DNA of 64,000 nt, taken from the NCBI RefSeq assembly GCF_018069625.1, contig NZ_CP072941.1, forward strand, positions 3,410,001 through 3,474,000. The letters are read 5' to 3'. A program made the position numbers and the translations under genes. This stretch comes from Streptomyces yatensis. Its GTDB lineage: Bacteria; Actinomycetota; Actinomycetes; Streptomycetales; Streptomycetaceae. The notes under the pieces are model-generated. The model searched no databases. It was not told the DNA's origin and saw nothing but the letters and a program-made list of their open reading frames with translations. This document shows, one piece after another, positions 26,028 through 35,087 of the stretch. The stretch's first letter is position 1; each line of letters starts with the position of its first letter.

Positions 26028-27649
26028 CAGCGCTCCCCCGCCGCGACCGGCACCCCGCGACTGATCCCGGTGCGCAGCTGCAGCGCCTGGGCGATGTCCG
26101 GCGCCTCGGGCCGGTCGTGCCCAGCCAGGTCGGCGACGGTCCAGGCGACCCTCAGCACCCGGTCGAGCCCTCGGGCGGTGAGCAGCCCGCGCTCCATATC
26201 GCGCTCGGCCTCGCGCAGCGCGCCGGAGGACGGCTGCCAGCGGGTGCGCAGCTCATGGCCCGGCACCTCGCTGTTCAGCCGCCAGGGGGTGTCCTGGAGG
26301 CGGGCGGCGGCCCGCTCCCGGGCCTCCCGGACCCGGGCCGCGACGGACGCGCTGTGCTCCGCCCCGGCACGCGCCCCGGTGAGCTCGGCCCGGCTCACCG
26401 CCTCGACATGGACACGCAGGTCCACCCGGTCCAGCAGCGGCCCCGACAGCCTCGCCTGATAGCGGCGGACCGTGGTGGGTGTGCACTCGCAGATGTCGCC
26501 CACCAGCCCATAGCGCCCGCACGGACAGGGATTGGCCGCCAGCATCAGCAGGAAGCGCGCCGGCATCCGCATCATCCCGGCGGACCGGGCCACCACCACA
26601 TGCCCCGACTCCAGGGGCTGCCGCAGGGCGTCCAGCGCCTTCCCGCTGAACTCGGGAGCCTCGTCCAGGAAGAGCACTCCGCGGTGGGCGAGCGAGACCG
26701 CGCCGGGTCTGGGCAGGCCATTTCCCCCGCCGACGAGCGCGGCCATGGTCGCCGAGTGATGCGGGGCGCAGTACGGCGGGCTCTTCACCAGCGGCTGACC
26801 CGGCGGGAGGACCCCGGCGACCGAATGGACCGCGGTGACCTCCAGGGCCTCCTGCTGGGTGAGCGGCGGCAGCAGCCCCGGCAGCCGCTCGGCCAGCATG
26901 GTCTTCCCGGCGCCCGGAGGCCCGCTGAGGAAGAGGTGGTGCCCGCCCGCGGCGGCGACCTCCAGGGCGGTGCGCGCGGCCCGCTGCCCGGCGACCTCGG
27001 CCATATCGGGCCGCCCCGCCCCGCTCCCGGGCACGGCGGCGACACCGGTGCCCATACCGGCGCCGGGCACGGTGAGGCCCGCCAGCATCGGATCGGGGCG
27101 GCCCAGCTCCTGGGTCTCCTCCTCCTCGGGCACCGGCTCGTCCGTCAGCACCGCGATCAGCTGGCGCAGGCTCCGCACGCCCAGCACCGAGACGCCCGGC
27201 ACCAGGGCCGCCTCTCCCGCCGTCTGCTCGGGGACCACGACCTGGCGGTATCCCGCCTCGGAGGCGGCGAGCACGGCGGGCAGCACCCCGCGGACCGGCC
27301 GGACCCGGCCGTCCAGGCCCAGCTCGCCGATCATCATCAGATCGGCGATCTCACGCGGGTCCACGCGCTCGGCCGCGCCGAGCACCGCACAGGCCACGGC
27401 CAGGTCGAAGCCGCTGCCGCCCTTGGGGACGGAGGCCGGGCTGAGCCCGACCGTGAGCTTCCGCTGCGGCCATTCGCCACCGGAATTGACGACCGCCGCG
27501 CGGACCCGGTCCCGGCTCTCGACCAGGCTCTTGTCGGGCAGTCCGACGAGGGTGAAGGCGGCCACTCCCGGCTCCAGATCGGCCTGGACCTCGACCACGA
27601 CGCCCTCGACCCCGACCAGCGCCACCGAACAGGTGCGGGCGAACCCCAT
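26027..27649 (-). CDS. comM: YifB/ComM family Mg-chelatase-like AAA ATPase
   Basis: A 540-residue protein: an N-terminal Lon-protease-like domain ([16 protein letters not shown] onward), a central AAA+ module with Walker A GPPGAGKT and Walker B VLFLDE, and a C-terminal Mg-chelatase subdomain with a Cys cluster (NPCPCGRYG, CECTP). ComM is a hexameric helicase promoting branch migration during natural transformation. ATG 27649 overlaps the yraN stop by one base, so yraN-comM-dprA are translationally coupled. Confidence 0.93.
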   Translation of the reverse strand: MGFARTCSVALVGVEGVVVEVQADLEPGVAAFTLVGLPDKSLVESRDRVRAAVVNSGGEWPQRKLTVGLSPASVPKGGSGFDLAVACAVLGAAERVDPREIADLMMIGELGLDGRVRPVRGVLPAVLAASEAGYRQVVVPEQTAGEAALVPGVSVLGVRSLRQLIAVLTDEPVPEEEETQELGRPDPMLAGLTVPGAGMGTGVAAVPGSGAGRPDMAEVAGQRAARTALEVAAAGGHHLFLSGPPGAGKTMLAERLPGLLPPLTQQEALEVTAVHSVAGVLPPGQPLVKSPPYCAPHHSATMAALVGGGNGLPRPGAVSLAHRGVLFLDEAPEFSGKALDALRQPLESGHVVVARSAGMMRMPARFLLMLAANPCPCGRYGLVGDICECTPTTVRRYQARLSGPLLDRVDLRVHVEAVSRAELTGARAGAEHSASVAARVREARERAAARLQDTPWRLNSEVPGHELRTRWQPSSGALREAERDMERGLLTARGLDRVLRVAWTVADLAGHDRPEAPDIAQALQLRTGISRGVPVAAGER

Positions 27650-28008
27650 CAGGCCACCCCTCGCACATGCTCGACCACGGGCGCGCCCCGGCGGGGCAGC
27701 ACCACCGCCACCACGTCGATCCGCACGCCGCCCGGCGGCGGGCCGCCGTGCCGCTCCAGCCAGCACTCCGCCAGCCGCCGCAGCCGCTCGGTCTTGTCCG
27801 GTCGGACGGCCGCCATCGGATGCTCATAGCCACCCTCGCGGCGCGTCTTGACCTCGCACACCACCAGCGCACCGGCGTCGAGCGCGACGATGTCGATCTC
27901 GCCGTCACGGCACCGCCAATTGCGCTCCAGGACGGTCATCCCGGCTTCCGCCAGCCTGCGGACCGCCACATCCTCGCCGTAGCGGCCCAGCGCTCCTCGG
28001 GCGTTCAT
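27649..28008 (-). CDS. YraN/UPF0102 endonuclease-like protein
   Basis: A 119-residue restriction-endonuclease-like fold protein. The core motif is visible as GEIDIVALD followed by VVCEVKTR, the D-ExK arrangement of this nuclease superfamily. It is the first of the coupled set with comM and dprA, a pairing seen across actinobacteria, which suggests a shared role in DNA uptake or repair. The biochemical function is not settled. Confidence 0.92.
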   Translation of the reverse strand: MNARGALGRYGEDVAVRRLAEAGMTVLERNWRCRDGEIDIVALDAGALVVCEVKTRREGGYEHPMAAVRPDKTERLRRLAECWLERHGGPPPGGVRIDVVAVVLPRRGAPVVEHVRGVA

Positions 28009-28073
28009 TCGGCACCACCTCCGGCACCGACTGTGACGCCCCCGCGCCCAGCTCAGGGATCTTGGAGAATTCC

Positions 28074-28100
28074 TGTGGACGACCGCCCGGCTGTGGACAA
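28074..28100. promoter_or_regulatory. Two DnaA-box-like 9-mers upstream of yraN
   Basis: TGTGGACAA at 28092-28100 is the reverse complement of TTGTCCACA, the Streptomyces DnaA-box consensus. TGTGGACGA at 28074-28082 differs by one base and is 18 bases away in the same orientation. They lie in the 93-bp gap upstream of yraN. Confidence 0.55.
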
Positions 28101-28101
28101 C

Positions 28102-28410
28102 TCAGCCACTCGGAAGGTCGAGGTCGCTCTTGTTCAGCTCCTCGATATTCACGTCCTTGAACGTGAGAACCCGTACCTGCTTCACGAAACGGGCCGGGCG
28201 GTACATGTCCCAGACCCAGGCGTCGGCCATCGACACCTCGAAAAAGACCTCACCCTGAACCGAGTGCACCTGCATCTCGTAGTCGTTGGTGAGATAGAAG
28301 CGGCGCTCGGTCTCGATCACATATTTGAACAGACCGACGACATCGCGGTACTCCCGGTAGAGCTTCAGCTCCATCTCGGTCTCGTACTTCTCGAGGTCCT
28401 CGGCGCTCAT
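28102..28410 (-). CDS. DUF2469 domain protein, conserved in actinobacteria
   Basis: A 102-residue soluble acidic protein beginning MSAEDLEKYETEMELKLYREY. I recognise it as the actinobacterial DUF2469 family found near rnhB/yraN in mycobacteria and Streptomyces. ATG 28410 is preceded by AAGGGG eight bases upstream; an in-frame upstream start adds 11 residues without support. Function unknown; context is the yraN/signal peptidase cluster. Confidence 0.88.
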   Translation of the reverse strand: MSAEDLEKYETEMELKLYREYRDVVGLFKYVIETERRFYLTNDYEMQVHSVQGEVFFEVSMADAWVWDMYRPARFVKQVRVLTFKDVNIEELNKSDLDLPSG

Positions 28411-28449
28411 GGCATGTTCCCCTTCAGCCGTGCGTCCCCCCATTGTGCG

Positions 28450-28980
28450 TCAGACGCGCTCAGTCTCCAGGATCACCGGTGCACCCGGGGGTCCCTCGAC
28501 GAGCAGCGTACGCAACAGCTCCGGCAGCCGCGTCGGGTACACCGGCTCGGTGGCCGCGGCCAGCTCATCCGCCGTCCACCACCGCAGCCCGGCCACGCTG
28601 CGCCGCTCCAGCTCCGTCAGCCCGCTGCCGGCCCGTGCCGTGGTCTGTTGGGTACGACACAGGTAGTACCACTCGTCCTGGTCCCAGCGCCGCCCGGCGA
28701 ACGGGAAGGAGCAGATCCGCCGCCACAGCAGCGGACCGAGCCGCACATCGGTGATCCCGGTCTCCTCGGCGAGCTCCCTGAGCGCCGCCTGCTCGCGGCT
28801 CTCCTCGCCCTCCAGGCCGCCTCCCGGGGTGAACCACCACGTCGACGAGGGATCGTCCGGTTCGAAGCCGTGCAGCAGCAGGATGCGGTCCTGCGGATCC
28901 AGCAGCACCACCCGTGCGACCTTCCGCAGCCGCCGCTCGTCCGTGCCGGTCGGCCCGGCTTCCCCGGCCCCCTCAGCCAC
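28450..28980 (-). CDS. NUDIX hydrolase
   Basis: A 176-residue NUDIX hydrolase. The Nudix box is complete: GGLEGEES-REQAALRELAEETGI, with Mg-binding glutamates in REL-AEE. Substrate unknown; the family includes NTP and ADP-ribose pyrophosphohydrolases. The GTG start at 28980 overlaps the sipZ stop by eight bases, so it is the last gene of the signal peptidase operon. Confidence 0.92.
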   Translation of the reverse strand: MAEGAGEAGPTGTDERRLRKVARVVLLDPQDRILLLHGFEPDDPSSTWWFTPGGGLEGEESREQAALRELAEETGITDVRLGPLLWRRICSFPFAGRRWDQDEWYYLCRTQQTTARAGSGLTELERRSVAGLRWWTADELAAATEPVYPTRLPELLRTLLVEGPPGAPVILETERV

Positions 28981-29743
28981 GCGCGCCCACCTTCCCCTTC
29001 GACGCCTGGTCCCGCCGTGCGCCGCCGCCCGCCCTGCGCCGGGCGACGGGCCCGTAGGCCGCGCCTGCCAGGATCAGCACGGCGCCGGTGACGATCGCGA
29101 TCAGGATCGGCCCCAGCGGCCCCGGCTGCGAGATCCCGCCCGGCAGCGCCTTGAAGGCATCGGGCCGCCCCACGGTCCCCCAGGACCCCAGTGGCCAGGC
29201 GGTGGCGTCCACCCGGGCGTCCACGGCGCCCCGCTCCACGGCGCCGCCCGCCTCGTCGGTGAGATGCACCCGGGAGTCGAGGGAGTCGCTGCGATGGTCG
29301 CCCATCAGGAACAGCCGGTCCTTGGGCACGGTGGTGGCGAAGACCGTGGAGGACGCCTGCTCCTCCGAGCGCAGATACGGTTCCTCGAAGACCTTGCCGT
29401 TGACCCGCAGCCGGCCCTGCTTGTCGCAACACTCGATCCGGTCGCCGCCGACCCCGATGACCCGCTTCACCATGGGCAGGTCGCCCCACACCTGGTCGCG
29501 GAAGACCACCACATCGCCGCGGCGCACCTCGCCGCCGTCGACCCGCTGCGCCAGCACCCGGGCGCCCTTGGCGATCGTCGGCGCCATGGAGTCGGTCGGG
29601 ACGGTGTAGGGCTTGTAGAGCACCGCGCCCCAGACGAAACCTCCGAGGAACAGCACACACCCGAGGGCCACCGCCACCCCGGACAGCACGCTGCCCGGCG
29701 TACGCCGCGGTGTGCCGCCCCCGACCCCTTGGGCTCCGCTCAT
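28973..29743 (-). CDS. sipZ: Type I signal peptidase (SipZ position)
   Basis: A 256-residue signal peptidase, the fourth of the cluster in transcription order. Catalytic Ser52 is in VPTDSMAPT and Lys93 in MVKRVIGVGGD, with the family MGDHRSDSLDSR. One N-terminal anchor helix (residues 19-42) and one C-terminal helix (about 210-230) are predicted, the two-anchor topology of Streptomyces Sip proteins. It cleaves signal peptides of exported proteins at the outer membrane face. Symbol assigned by order as in S. lividans sipW-X-Y-Z. Confidence 0.9.
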   Translation of the reverse strand: MSGAQGVGGGTPRRTPGSVLSGVAVALGCVLFLGGFVWGAVLYKPYTVPTDSMAPTIAKGARVLAQRVDGGEVRRGDVVVFRDQVWGDLPMVKRVIGVGGDRIECCDKQGRLRVNGKVFEEPYLRSEEQASSTVFATTVPKDRLFLMGDHRSDSLDSRVHLTDEAGGAVERGAVDARVDATAWPLGSWGTVGRPDAFKALPGGISQPGPLGPILIAIVTGAVLILAGAAYGPVARRRAGGGARRDQASKGKVGARG

Positions 29744-29839
29744 TCCAGTGCTCCCGCCGTACGCAACAGACGTAGAAGATCAGGTTCCGTGTGCCCCGGG
29801 GCACACGGAACCGCACCTTACCCGGCGGTACGAGCCCCG

Positions 29840-30928
29840 TCAGCAGTCGGCGGTCAGCCGATCCGGCCGGGCCTCGGCCTCGGCCCGGACCTTGGCGATC
29901 AGCCTGCGGCGGCGCCACAGCACGATCGGCACCGCACCCGCGAGCCCCACGGCCGAGGGGGCCATCGCGGCGGCCGCGCCCAGCCCCGGCTGGTCGAAGG
30001 TGCCCGGCACCGGCAGGGTGGACCAGCGGTCGATCGGCCAGGCGACGACGAACGCGCGCCCGACGACATCGTCCACCGAGACCGTGCCGTTGTTCAGGTT
30101 CTGGTGGTAGCGGGAGTCCAGCGAGTCCTGGCGGTGGTCGCCCATTACCCAGATCCGGCCCTCGGGCACCTTGATCGGGCCGAACGGCTTCTCGTCACAG
30201 GGGGTGTTCCCGGGGAAGATGTACGGCTCGTCCAGCGGCTTGCCGTTGACCATGACCTTGCCGCCGCGCTTGCAGGAGACGGTGTCCCCGCCGACCGCGA
30301 TGACCCGCTTGATCAGGTCCTTCTCCTCCGCCGAAGGCATCAGCCCGATAAAGCTGAGCGCCTTCTGGATGCCCTCGGCGACCGGGCCGGAGTCACTCGT
30401 CTGCGTCTCGCCGAGCCAGCCGCCCGGGTCGTGGAAGACGACCACCTCGCCGCGCTGCGGCTCGGAGCCGAACCACGGGGTGAGCTTGTCCACCAGCACC
30501 CGGTCGCCCCGCTGCAGGGTGTTCTGCATGGAGTCGGACGGGATGGAGAACGCCTGCACCAGGAAGGTCTTGATCAGCAGCGCCAGAGCCAGCGCGATGA
30601 TGACCAGGATCGGCAGCTCCTTCCAGAAGGAGCGCACCTTCTTCGGCTTCCCGAGCTTCCCGGGCGGCACCCCGGGGCCCGGCTTCGCCGACGCCCCGTC
30701 CTCGGACCCGGACGGGTCAGTGGCGCCGGGTCCGTCCGGGGGGCCGGAGGGTTCCTCCCCGCCACCGGCTCCGTGGTCCGAGGCGCTGGGGCGGCCAGCC
30801 GCCTTGTCCGTGGGTGCACCGGCTTCGGGCGCCTCGTCCGTCCCGTCCGTGGGGTGCTCTCCCGTCGCCCCGGGCTGCCTCTCGGGCTCTTCGTGACCGG
30901 ATCGTGCGCCGACCGCCAAATCCCCCAC
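29840..30928 (-). CDS. sipY: Type I signal peptidase (SipY position)
   Basis: A 362-residue signal peptidase with about 100 acidic, Pro/Gly-rich N-terminal residues, a membrane anchor near 105-128, catalytic Ser133 in SIPSDSMQNT and Lys207 in LIKRVIAVGGD, MGDHRQDSLDSR, and a C-terminal helix. GTG 30928 was chosen because GAGGAG lies five bases upstream; GTG 30934 would overlap the site. The first 212 bp overlap the end of the sipX frame in another reading frame. Confidence 0.88.
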   Translation of the reverse strand: MGDLAVGARSGHEEPERQPGATGEHPTDGTDEAPEAGAPTDKAAGRPSASDHGAGGGEEPSGPPDGPGATDPSGSEDGASAKPGPGVPPGKLGKPKKVRSFWKELPILVIIALALALLIKTFLVQAFSIPSDSMQNTLQRGDRVLVDKLTPWFGSEPQRGEVVVFHDPGGWLGETQTSDSGPVAEGIQKALSFIGLMPSAEEKDLIKRVIAVGGDTVSCKRGGKVMVNGKPLDEPYIFPGNTPCDEKPFGPIKVPEGRIWVMGDHRQDSLDSRYHQNLNNGTVSVDDVVGRAFVVAWPIDRWSTLPVPGTFDQPGLGAAAAMAPSAVGLAGAVPIVLWRRRRLIAKVRAEAEARPDRLTADC

Positions 30929-31904
30929 ATCCACTCCTCACGCCTGACTGCCGCCTGCCCCACGAACGGCGCAGGATCACCACTCCCATAACGAGCGGGA
31001 GTTCCGCAGGGGTCGGGAGCTGGACCATTCCTTGCTGATCCATGGGGGACAGCCTATGCGCCGCGCCCTCGGCCTGTGTCGCCCCACTCGGCGCGTCCTT
31101 GACGGAAGCGTAGGTGCCCGGCTCCTCGAGCCGCCGCATATGCCCGAACGGCCATGCGATCACCACGGCGCGGCCGACCACCATGTTGTCCGGGACCGTG
31201 CCCTGATACGGCTCGTCGAGATGGACGCGCGAGTCGGCCGAATTGGACCGGTGATCCCCCATGACGAACATCCGCCCCTGAGGGACGGTCACCTTGAACT
31301 GCCGCTGCGACGGCGGGTTCCCGGGGTGCAGATACGGCTCGTTCAGCGGGGTCCCGTTGACGGTGACCTTACCGTTCGTATCACAGCACGCCACGGTGTC
31401 GCCGCCCACCGCGACCACCCGCTTGATCAGGTCCTGCTCGTCGGAGGACGGCAGCAGGCCGATGAAGGTCAGGAACTCCTTGCCCTGCTTGATGACCGGC
31501 GGGTCGTCCTTGGGGGACTTGCGCTCGTCATCCAGCCAGCCCCCGGGGTCCTTGAACACCACCACATCGCCGCGCTCCGGCTTCGAGCCGAACCACGGGG
31601 TGAACTTGTCCACCAGCACCCGGTCGCCGATCCGGATGGTCTGCTCCATGGAACCGGACGGAATGACGAACGCCTGCACCAGGAAGGTCTTCAGGACGAG
31701 CGCGATCACCAGCGCCACGCCCACCAGGATCGGTATCTCCTTGACGGCCGAACGGCGCCGCCTGCGCTTGATGCGGCGCTGGATCCTGCGCCGCTCCGCG
31801 CGCCCGCCGACCCGGCGCTCGCCCGGCGCACGGGTGGTGTCCACACCGGCGGGCGGACCCTCCGTCCGGCGCGCCTTGGCACGGGGCCGTCCGCGGCTAC
31901 CCAT
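30717..31904 (-). CDS. sipX: Type I signal peptidase (SipX position) with extended C-terminus
   Basis: A signal peptidase whose frame is 395 codons long. Arg-rich N-terminus, anchor helix (about 56-75), Ser85 in VIPSGSMEQT, Lys161 in LIKRVVAVGGD, MGDHRSNSADSR, and a short C-terminal hydrophobic stretch near 300-312. The recognisable protein ends near residue 325, but the open frame continues about 70 basic residues into the sipY coding region. The stop is probably displaced; extra residues are doubtful. ATG 31904 overlaps the sipW stop by eight bases. Confidence 0.8.
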   Translation of the reverse strand: MGSRGRPRAKARRTEGPPAGVDTTRAPGERRVGGRAERRRIQRRIKRRRRRSAVKEIPILVGVALVIALVLKTFLVQAFVIPSGSMEQTIRIGDRVLVDKFTPWFGSKPERGDVVVFKDPGGWLDDERKSPKDDPPVIKQGKEFLTFIGLLPSSDEQDLIKRVVAVGGDTVACCDTNGKVTVNGTPLNEPYLHPGNPPSQRQFKVTVPQGRMFVMGDHRSNSADSRVHLDEPYQGTVPDNMVVGRAVVIAWPFGHMRRLEEPGTYASVKDAPSGATQAEGAAHRLSPMDQQGMVQLPTPAELPLVMGVVILRRSWGRRQSGVRSGCGGFGGRRTIRSRRAREAARGDGRAPHGRDGRGARSRCTHGQGGWPPQRLGPRSRWRGGTLRPPGRTRRH

Positions 31905-32733
31905 GGGCACCGCCGGGGGCGTCGGAGGATATGGCGCCGGGCGCCGCGGGCACGCCCTCGAAGGCGTCCGTACGGGGCACACCGGACCAGCGGCCGAACG
32001 GCCAGCCGATCCACGCGGCGCGGCCGATCACCTTGTCGACGGGGACCGTGCCCCCGCCCGGCGCGCCCAGGTAGTCGCGTGAGTCCCGGGAGGCGTCGCG
32101 GTGGTCGCCCATCACCCACAGCCGCCCCTCGGGCACGACGATGTCGAAGGGCACCCGCGAGGGGCTGTCCCCCGGGTGCAGATAGCGCTCGTCCACCGGC
32201 CGGCCGTTCACCTCGATCCTCCCCCGCTTGTCGCAGCAGGTGACCCGGTCACCACCGATGCCCACCACGCGCTTCACGTAGTCGGACTCGGCCGGTTCGG
32301 CCAGCCCGACCGCCGCGGCAGCCTTGCGCAGCAGACCGGTCACCGGGTTTCCGGACGGCTCCTCCTCGCCGAAGGAACCGGCTCCGTCGAACACGACAAC
32401 GTCGCCGCGGCGCGGATCGTCCCCGAAACGGTAGGCGAGCTTGTTCACCAGCACCCGGTCCCCGGGACGGAGGGTGCTCTCCATCGAACCGCTGGGGATC
32501 AGGAACGGCTGCAGCACGAAGCCGCTCACCAGCAGCACGAGCGCGGCGCAAGCCGCCGCGAGCAGCGCCCCGCGCCGCCATCGCCCGCCGCCGGCCGGCC
32601 ACCGAGGCAGCCGCCCGGCGGACGAGGGCTCCCCGGCCCGCGCCGGAGCACGCGAAGAGCGCGACCGCCCCTCGTGCTCCTTCTCGGAGCCCTGGGAGCG
32701 GTCGCGCTCCGCGAGCTGTCCTTCGGTGTTCAT
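31897..32733 (-). CDS. sipW: Type I signal peptidase (SipW position)
   Basis: A 278-residue signal peptidase: anchor helix about 54-72, Ser83 in LIPSGSMEST, Lys154 in DYVKRVVGIGGD, and MGDHRDASRDSR. No C-terminal membrane helix is evident, consistent with the single-anchor type described for SipW of S. lividans. It is the first of the four sip genes and lies 70 bp after rplS. ATG 32733 was chosen; conserved sequence and typical length support it. Confidence 0.9.
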   Translation of the reverse strand: MNTEGQLAERDRSQGSEKEHEGRSRSSRAPARAGEPSSAGRLPRWPAGGGRWRRGALLAAACAALVLLVSGFVLQPFLIPSGSMESTLRPGDRVLVNKLAYRFGDDPRRGDVVVFDGAGSFGEEEPSGNPVTGLLRKAAAAVGLAEPAESDYVKRVVGIGGDRVTCCDKRGRIEVNGRPVDERYLHPGDSPSRVPFDIVVPEGRLWVMGDHRDASRDSRDYLGAPGGGTVPVDKVIGRAAWIGWPFGRWSGVPRTDAFEGVPAAPGAISSDAPGGAHG

Positions 32734-32803
32734 CGGGCCAGAGCCTATCCGGCCCGGCCGGATGATCCGGCGGTAGCTCAGTAGTCGCGCAAAATCGCCG
32801 CGA

Positions 32804-33154
32804 TCACTTCTCGCGCTTCTCCTTGATCTTCGCGGCCTTGCCGCGGAGGTCGCGCAGGTAGTACAGCTTCGCCCGGCGCACATCACCGCGGGTGACGACC
32901 TCGATCTTCTCGACGATCGGGGTGTGCACCGGGAAGGTGCGCTCCACGCCGACGCTGAAGCTCACCTTGCGGACGGTGAAGGTCTCGCGGACACCGGAGC
33001 CCTGGCGGCGGATGACGACGCCCTTGAACTGCTGGACACGGGAGCGGTTGCCCTCGATGACGCGGACGTGGACGTTGACCGTGTCGCCGGGGCGGAAGGT
33101 CGGGATGTCGCTGCGCAGCGACGCGGAGTCGACGGTGTCGAGCAGGTGAGACAT
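32804..33154 (-). CDS. rplS: 50S ribosomal protein L19
   Basis: A 116-residue L19, full length ([36 protein letters not shown]-like basic end). It is at the subunit interface. It follows trmD by 132 bp containing its own leader, and precedes sipW on the same strand. ATG 33154 has GAGGAAAG upstream at long spacing. Confidence 0.97.
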   Translation of the reverse strand: MSHLLDTVDSASLRSDIPTFRPGDTVNVHVRVIEGNRSRVQQFKGVVIRRQGSGVRETFTVRKVSFSVGVERTFPVHTPIVEKIEVVTRGDVRRAKLYYLRDLRGKAAKIKEKREK

Positions 33155-33286
33155 GATCGTCTGCTTTCCTCGCTGATGCCACAGGTCATCAGCGGCATAT
33201 CGGATGATGATTTGGAGTGCCGCCCTCATCGGGTGGGCGTCGGTCCCCCTGTGGCAGGGGCGCACACCCGGACGTACGGCAGCGGC

Positions 33287-34117
33287 CTATTCTTCCACGG
33301 CCCGGTCCGGCCGCCCAAATCGGGCCCCACCGGTCCCGGGCAGCTCCTCCCAGCCCAGCTCGGCCAGGAGCGCGCGGTCGTGCTTGTCGAGCGTCGCCGG
33401 GTCGCAGCGCTCGATCAGATCGGGGCGGTTCTCGCTGGTGCGGCGGAACGCCTCGTCGCGGCGCCAGCGGCCGACCCTGCCGTGGTGGCCGCTGATCAGC
33501 ACCTCCGGGATGGAGCGGCCGCGCCACTCGGGGGGCTTGGTGTAGACGGGCCCCTCCAGGAGGTCGGCCATCGCGCCGGGGGCGAAGGAGTCGTCGCGAT
33601 GCGACTCGGCGTTGCCCAGCACACCCGGCAGCAGCCGGGCCACCGCCTCGGTGATCACCAGCACCGCGGCCTCGCCGCCGGCCAGCACGTAATCGCCGAT
33701 CGAGACCTCGTGGACCTCGAGCCGCTCGCCGTACTCCTCGATCACCCGGCGGTCGATGCCCTCGTAGCGGGCGGGCGTGAAGACCAGCCAGGGGCGCTCG
33801 GCGAGCTCGACGGCCAGGGCCTGGGTGAACGGACGACCGCTCGGGGTCGGCACGATCAGCGTGGGCTTGGCCAGCCCCTCCGCCTCGCCCGACGCCATGA
33901 TCGAGTCAAGCGCCTCGCCCCAGGGCTCGGGCTTCATGACCATGCCGGGGCCGCCGCCGTACGGGGTGTCGTCGACCGTGTTGTGCCGGTCGTGCGTGAA
34001 GCCGCGCAGATCATGGACCCGTACGTCGAGTTGGCCTCGGGCGCGTGCCTTGCCGACCAGCGAGACGTTCAGCGGCTCCAGGTACTCGGGGAAGATCGTG
34101 ACGACGTCGAGCCTCAT
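33287..34117 (-). CDS. trmD: tRNA (guanosine(37)-N1)-methyltransferase
   Basis: A 276-residue SPOUT methyltransferase that makes m1G37 to prevent frameshifting. The N-terminus [16 protein letters not shown], the trefoil knot SAM site ([31 protein letters not shown]) and catalytic Asp region (ESHRDDSF) are intact. A 30-residue C-terminal extension follows the family core. The ATG overlaps the rimM stop (ATGA). Confidence 0.96.
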   Translation of the reverse strand: MRLDVVTIFPEYLEPLNVSLVGKARARGQLDVRVHDLRGFTHDRHNTVDDTPYGGGPGMVMKPEPWGEALDSIMASGEAEGLAKPTLIVPTPSGRPFTQALAVELAERPWLVFTPARYEGIDRRVIEEYGERLEVHEVSIGDYVLAGGEAAVLVITEAVARLLPGVLGNAESHRDDSFAPGAMADLLEGPVYTKPPEWRGRSIPEVLISGHHGRVGRWRRDEAFRRTSENRPDLIERCDPATLDKHDRALLAELGWEELPGTGGARFGRPDRAVEE

Positions 34118-34764
34118 GACGACTGGTCCTCACGGCCGCTCGCGGTGTCGCCCTTACGGCCGCCGTCGGTCTCGTCCTTCTCACGGCCGCCCGCGGCCTC
34201 GTCCTTACGGCCGCCCGTGACGTCGTCCTTACGGCTGCCCGCGATCTCCGCCTCGGCCTCGTCGAGCAGGCCCGGCGGCGGGTCGATCACGGCGCGCTGC
34301 TCCTCCAGGTCGATCTCCGGCACGAACTCGGAGACGAACGGGATCATCACCTCGCTCCCGTCGGGGCGCTTCACGATCAGCAGGTCCTGGTACGGCAGAT
34401 GGGAGATCTCGGAGACCCTCCCGACCTCGGTGCCGTCCACGGTGACCACATCGATGTCGATCAGCTGGTGGTCGTAGAACTCCTCGGGGTCCTCGGGGAG
34501 TTCCTCGGGGTCGACCTCCGCGATCAGCAGGGTGTTGCGCAGCGCCTCGGCGCCGCTGCGGTCGCGTACGCCCTCGAAGCGCAGCAGCAGCCGGCCGCTG
34601 TGCACCCGGCCGGACTCGATGGTCAGCGGCCCGGCCGAGGCGGGCTCGGTGGTCAGCACGGCGCCCGGGCCGAGCCGCAGCTCCGGCTCGTCCGTCCGCA
34701 CCTCGACGGTGACCTCGCCCTTGATGCCATGGGCACGGCCGATCCGCGCGACAACCAACTGCAC
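34114..34764 (-). CDS. rimM: Ribosome maturation factor RimM with a repetitive tail
   Basis: A 216-residue protein: RimM N-terminal domain ([17 protein letters not shown]) and PRC-barrel domain ([45 protein letters not shown]), which aid 30S head maturation. The last about 40 residues are a Gly/Arg/Lys/Asp/Glu tail made from imperfect GGRKD-type repeats, not part of the family. GTG 34764 has AAGGGA ten bases upstream; earlier in-frame starts lack a ribosome site. The tail DNA contains three CCTTACGG octamers. Confidence 0.93.
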   Translation of the reverse strand: MQLVVARIGRAHGIKGEVTVEVRTDEPELRLGPGAVLTTEPASAGPLTIESGRVHSGRLLLRFEGVRDRSGAEALRNTLLIAEVDPEELPEDPEEFYDHQLIDIDVVTVDGTEVGRVSEISHLPYQDLLIVKRPDGSEVMIPFVSEFVPEIDLEEQRAVIDPPPGLLDEAEAEIAGSRKDDVTGGRKDEAAGGREKDETDGGRKGDTASGREDQSS

Positions 34765-34845
34765 GATGCGATGTCCCTTCACACACACGGGCCGGGGACG
34801 GCCCAAAGCCCTCCCCGGCCCGTGCCGGTGCTCTTCTTGATCGCC

Positions 34846-35085
34846 TCAGCGGACCTGATCGACGTCGACGAGGTCGACGCGGATCCCGCGGCCGCCGATG
34901 GCGCCCACGACGGTGCGCAGGGCGCGTGCGGTGCGGCCGTTGCGGCCGATCACCTTGCCGAGGTCATCGGGGTGCACCCGGACCTCCAGCACACGCCCAC
35001 GCCGCAGGGTGCGCGAGGCCACCTGCACGTCGTCGGGGTTGTCGACGATGCCCTTCACCAGGTGCTCGAGGGCCTCCTCGAGCAT
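34846..35085 (-). CDS. khpA: KH-domain RNA-binding protein
   Basis: A 79-residue single-KH protein (KhpA/YlqC type). The GXXG loop is in GKVIGRNGRTARALRTVV. It starts two bases after the rpsP stop, the conserved rpsP-khpA-rimM-trmD order. In Firmicutes KhpA binds RNA with KhpB and affects division and elongation; the role in Streptomyces is not known to me. Confidence 0.93.
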   Translation of the reverse strand: MLEEALEHLVKGIVDNPDDVQVASRTLRRGRVLEVRVHPDDLGKVIGRNGRTARALRTVVGAIGGRGIRVDLVDVDQVR

Positions 35086-35087
35086 CC

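Noticed and set aside
32769..32781. tRNA-like GGCGGTAGCTCAG between rplS and sipW
   Set aside because: It resembles the start of a tRNA, but no acceptor, anticodon or T arm follows within tRNA length.
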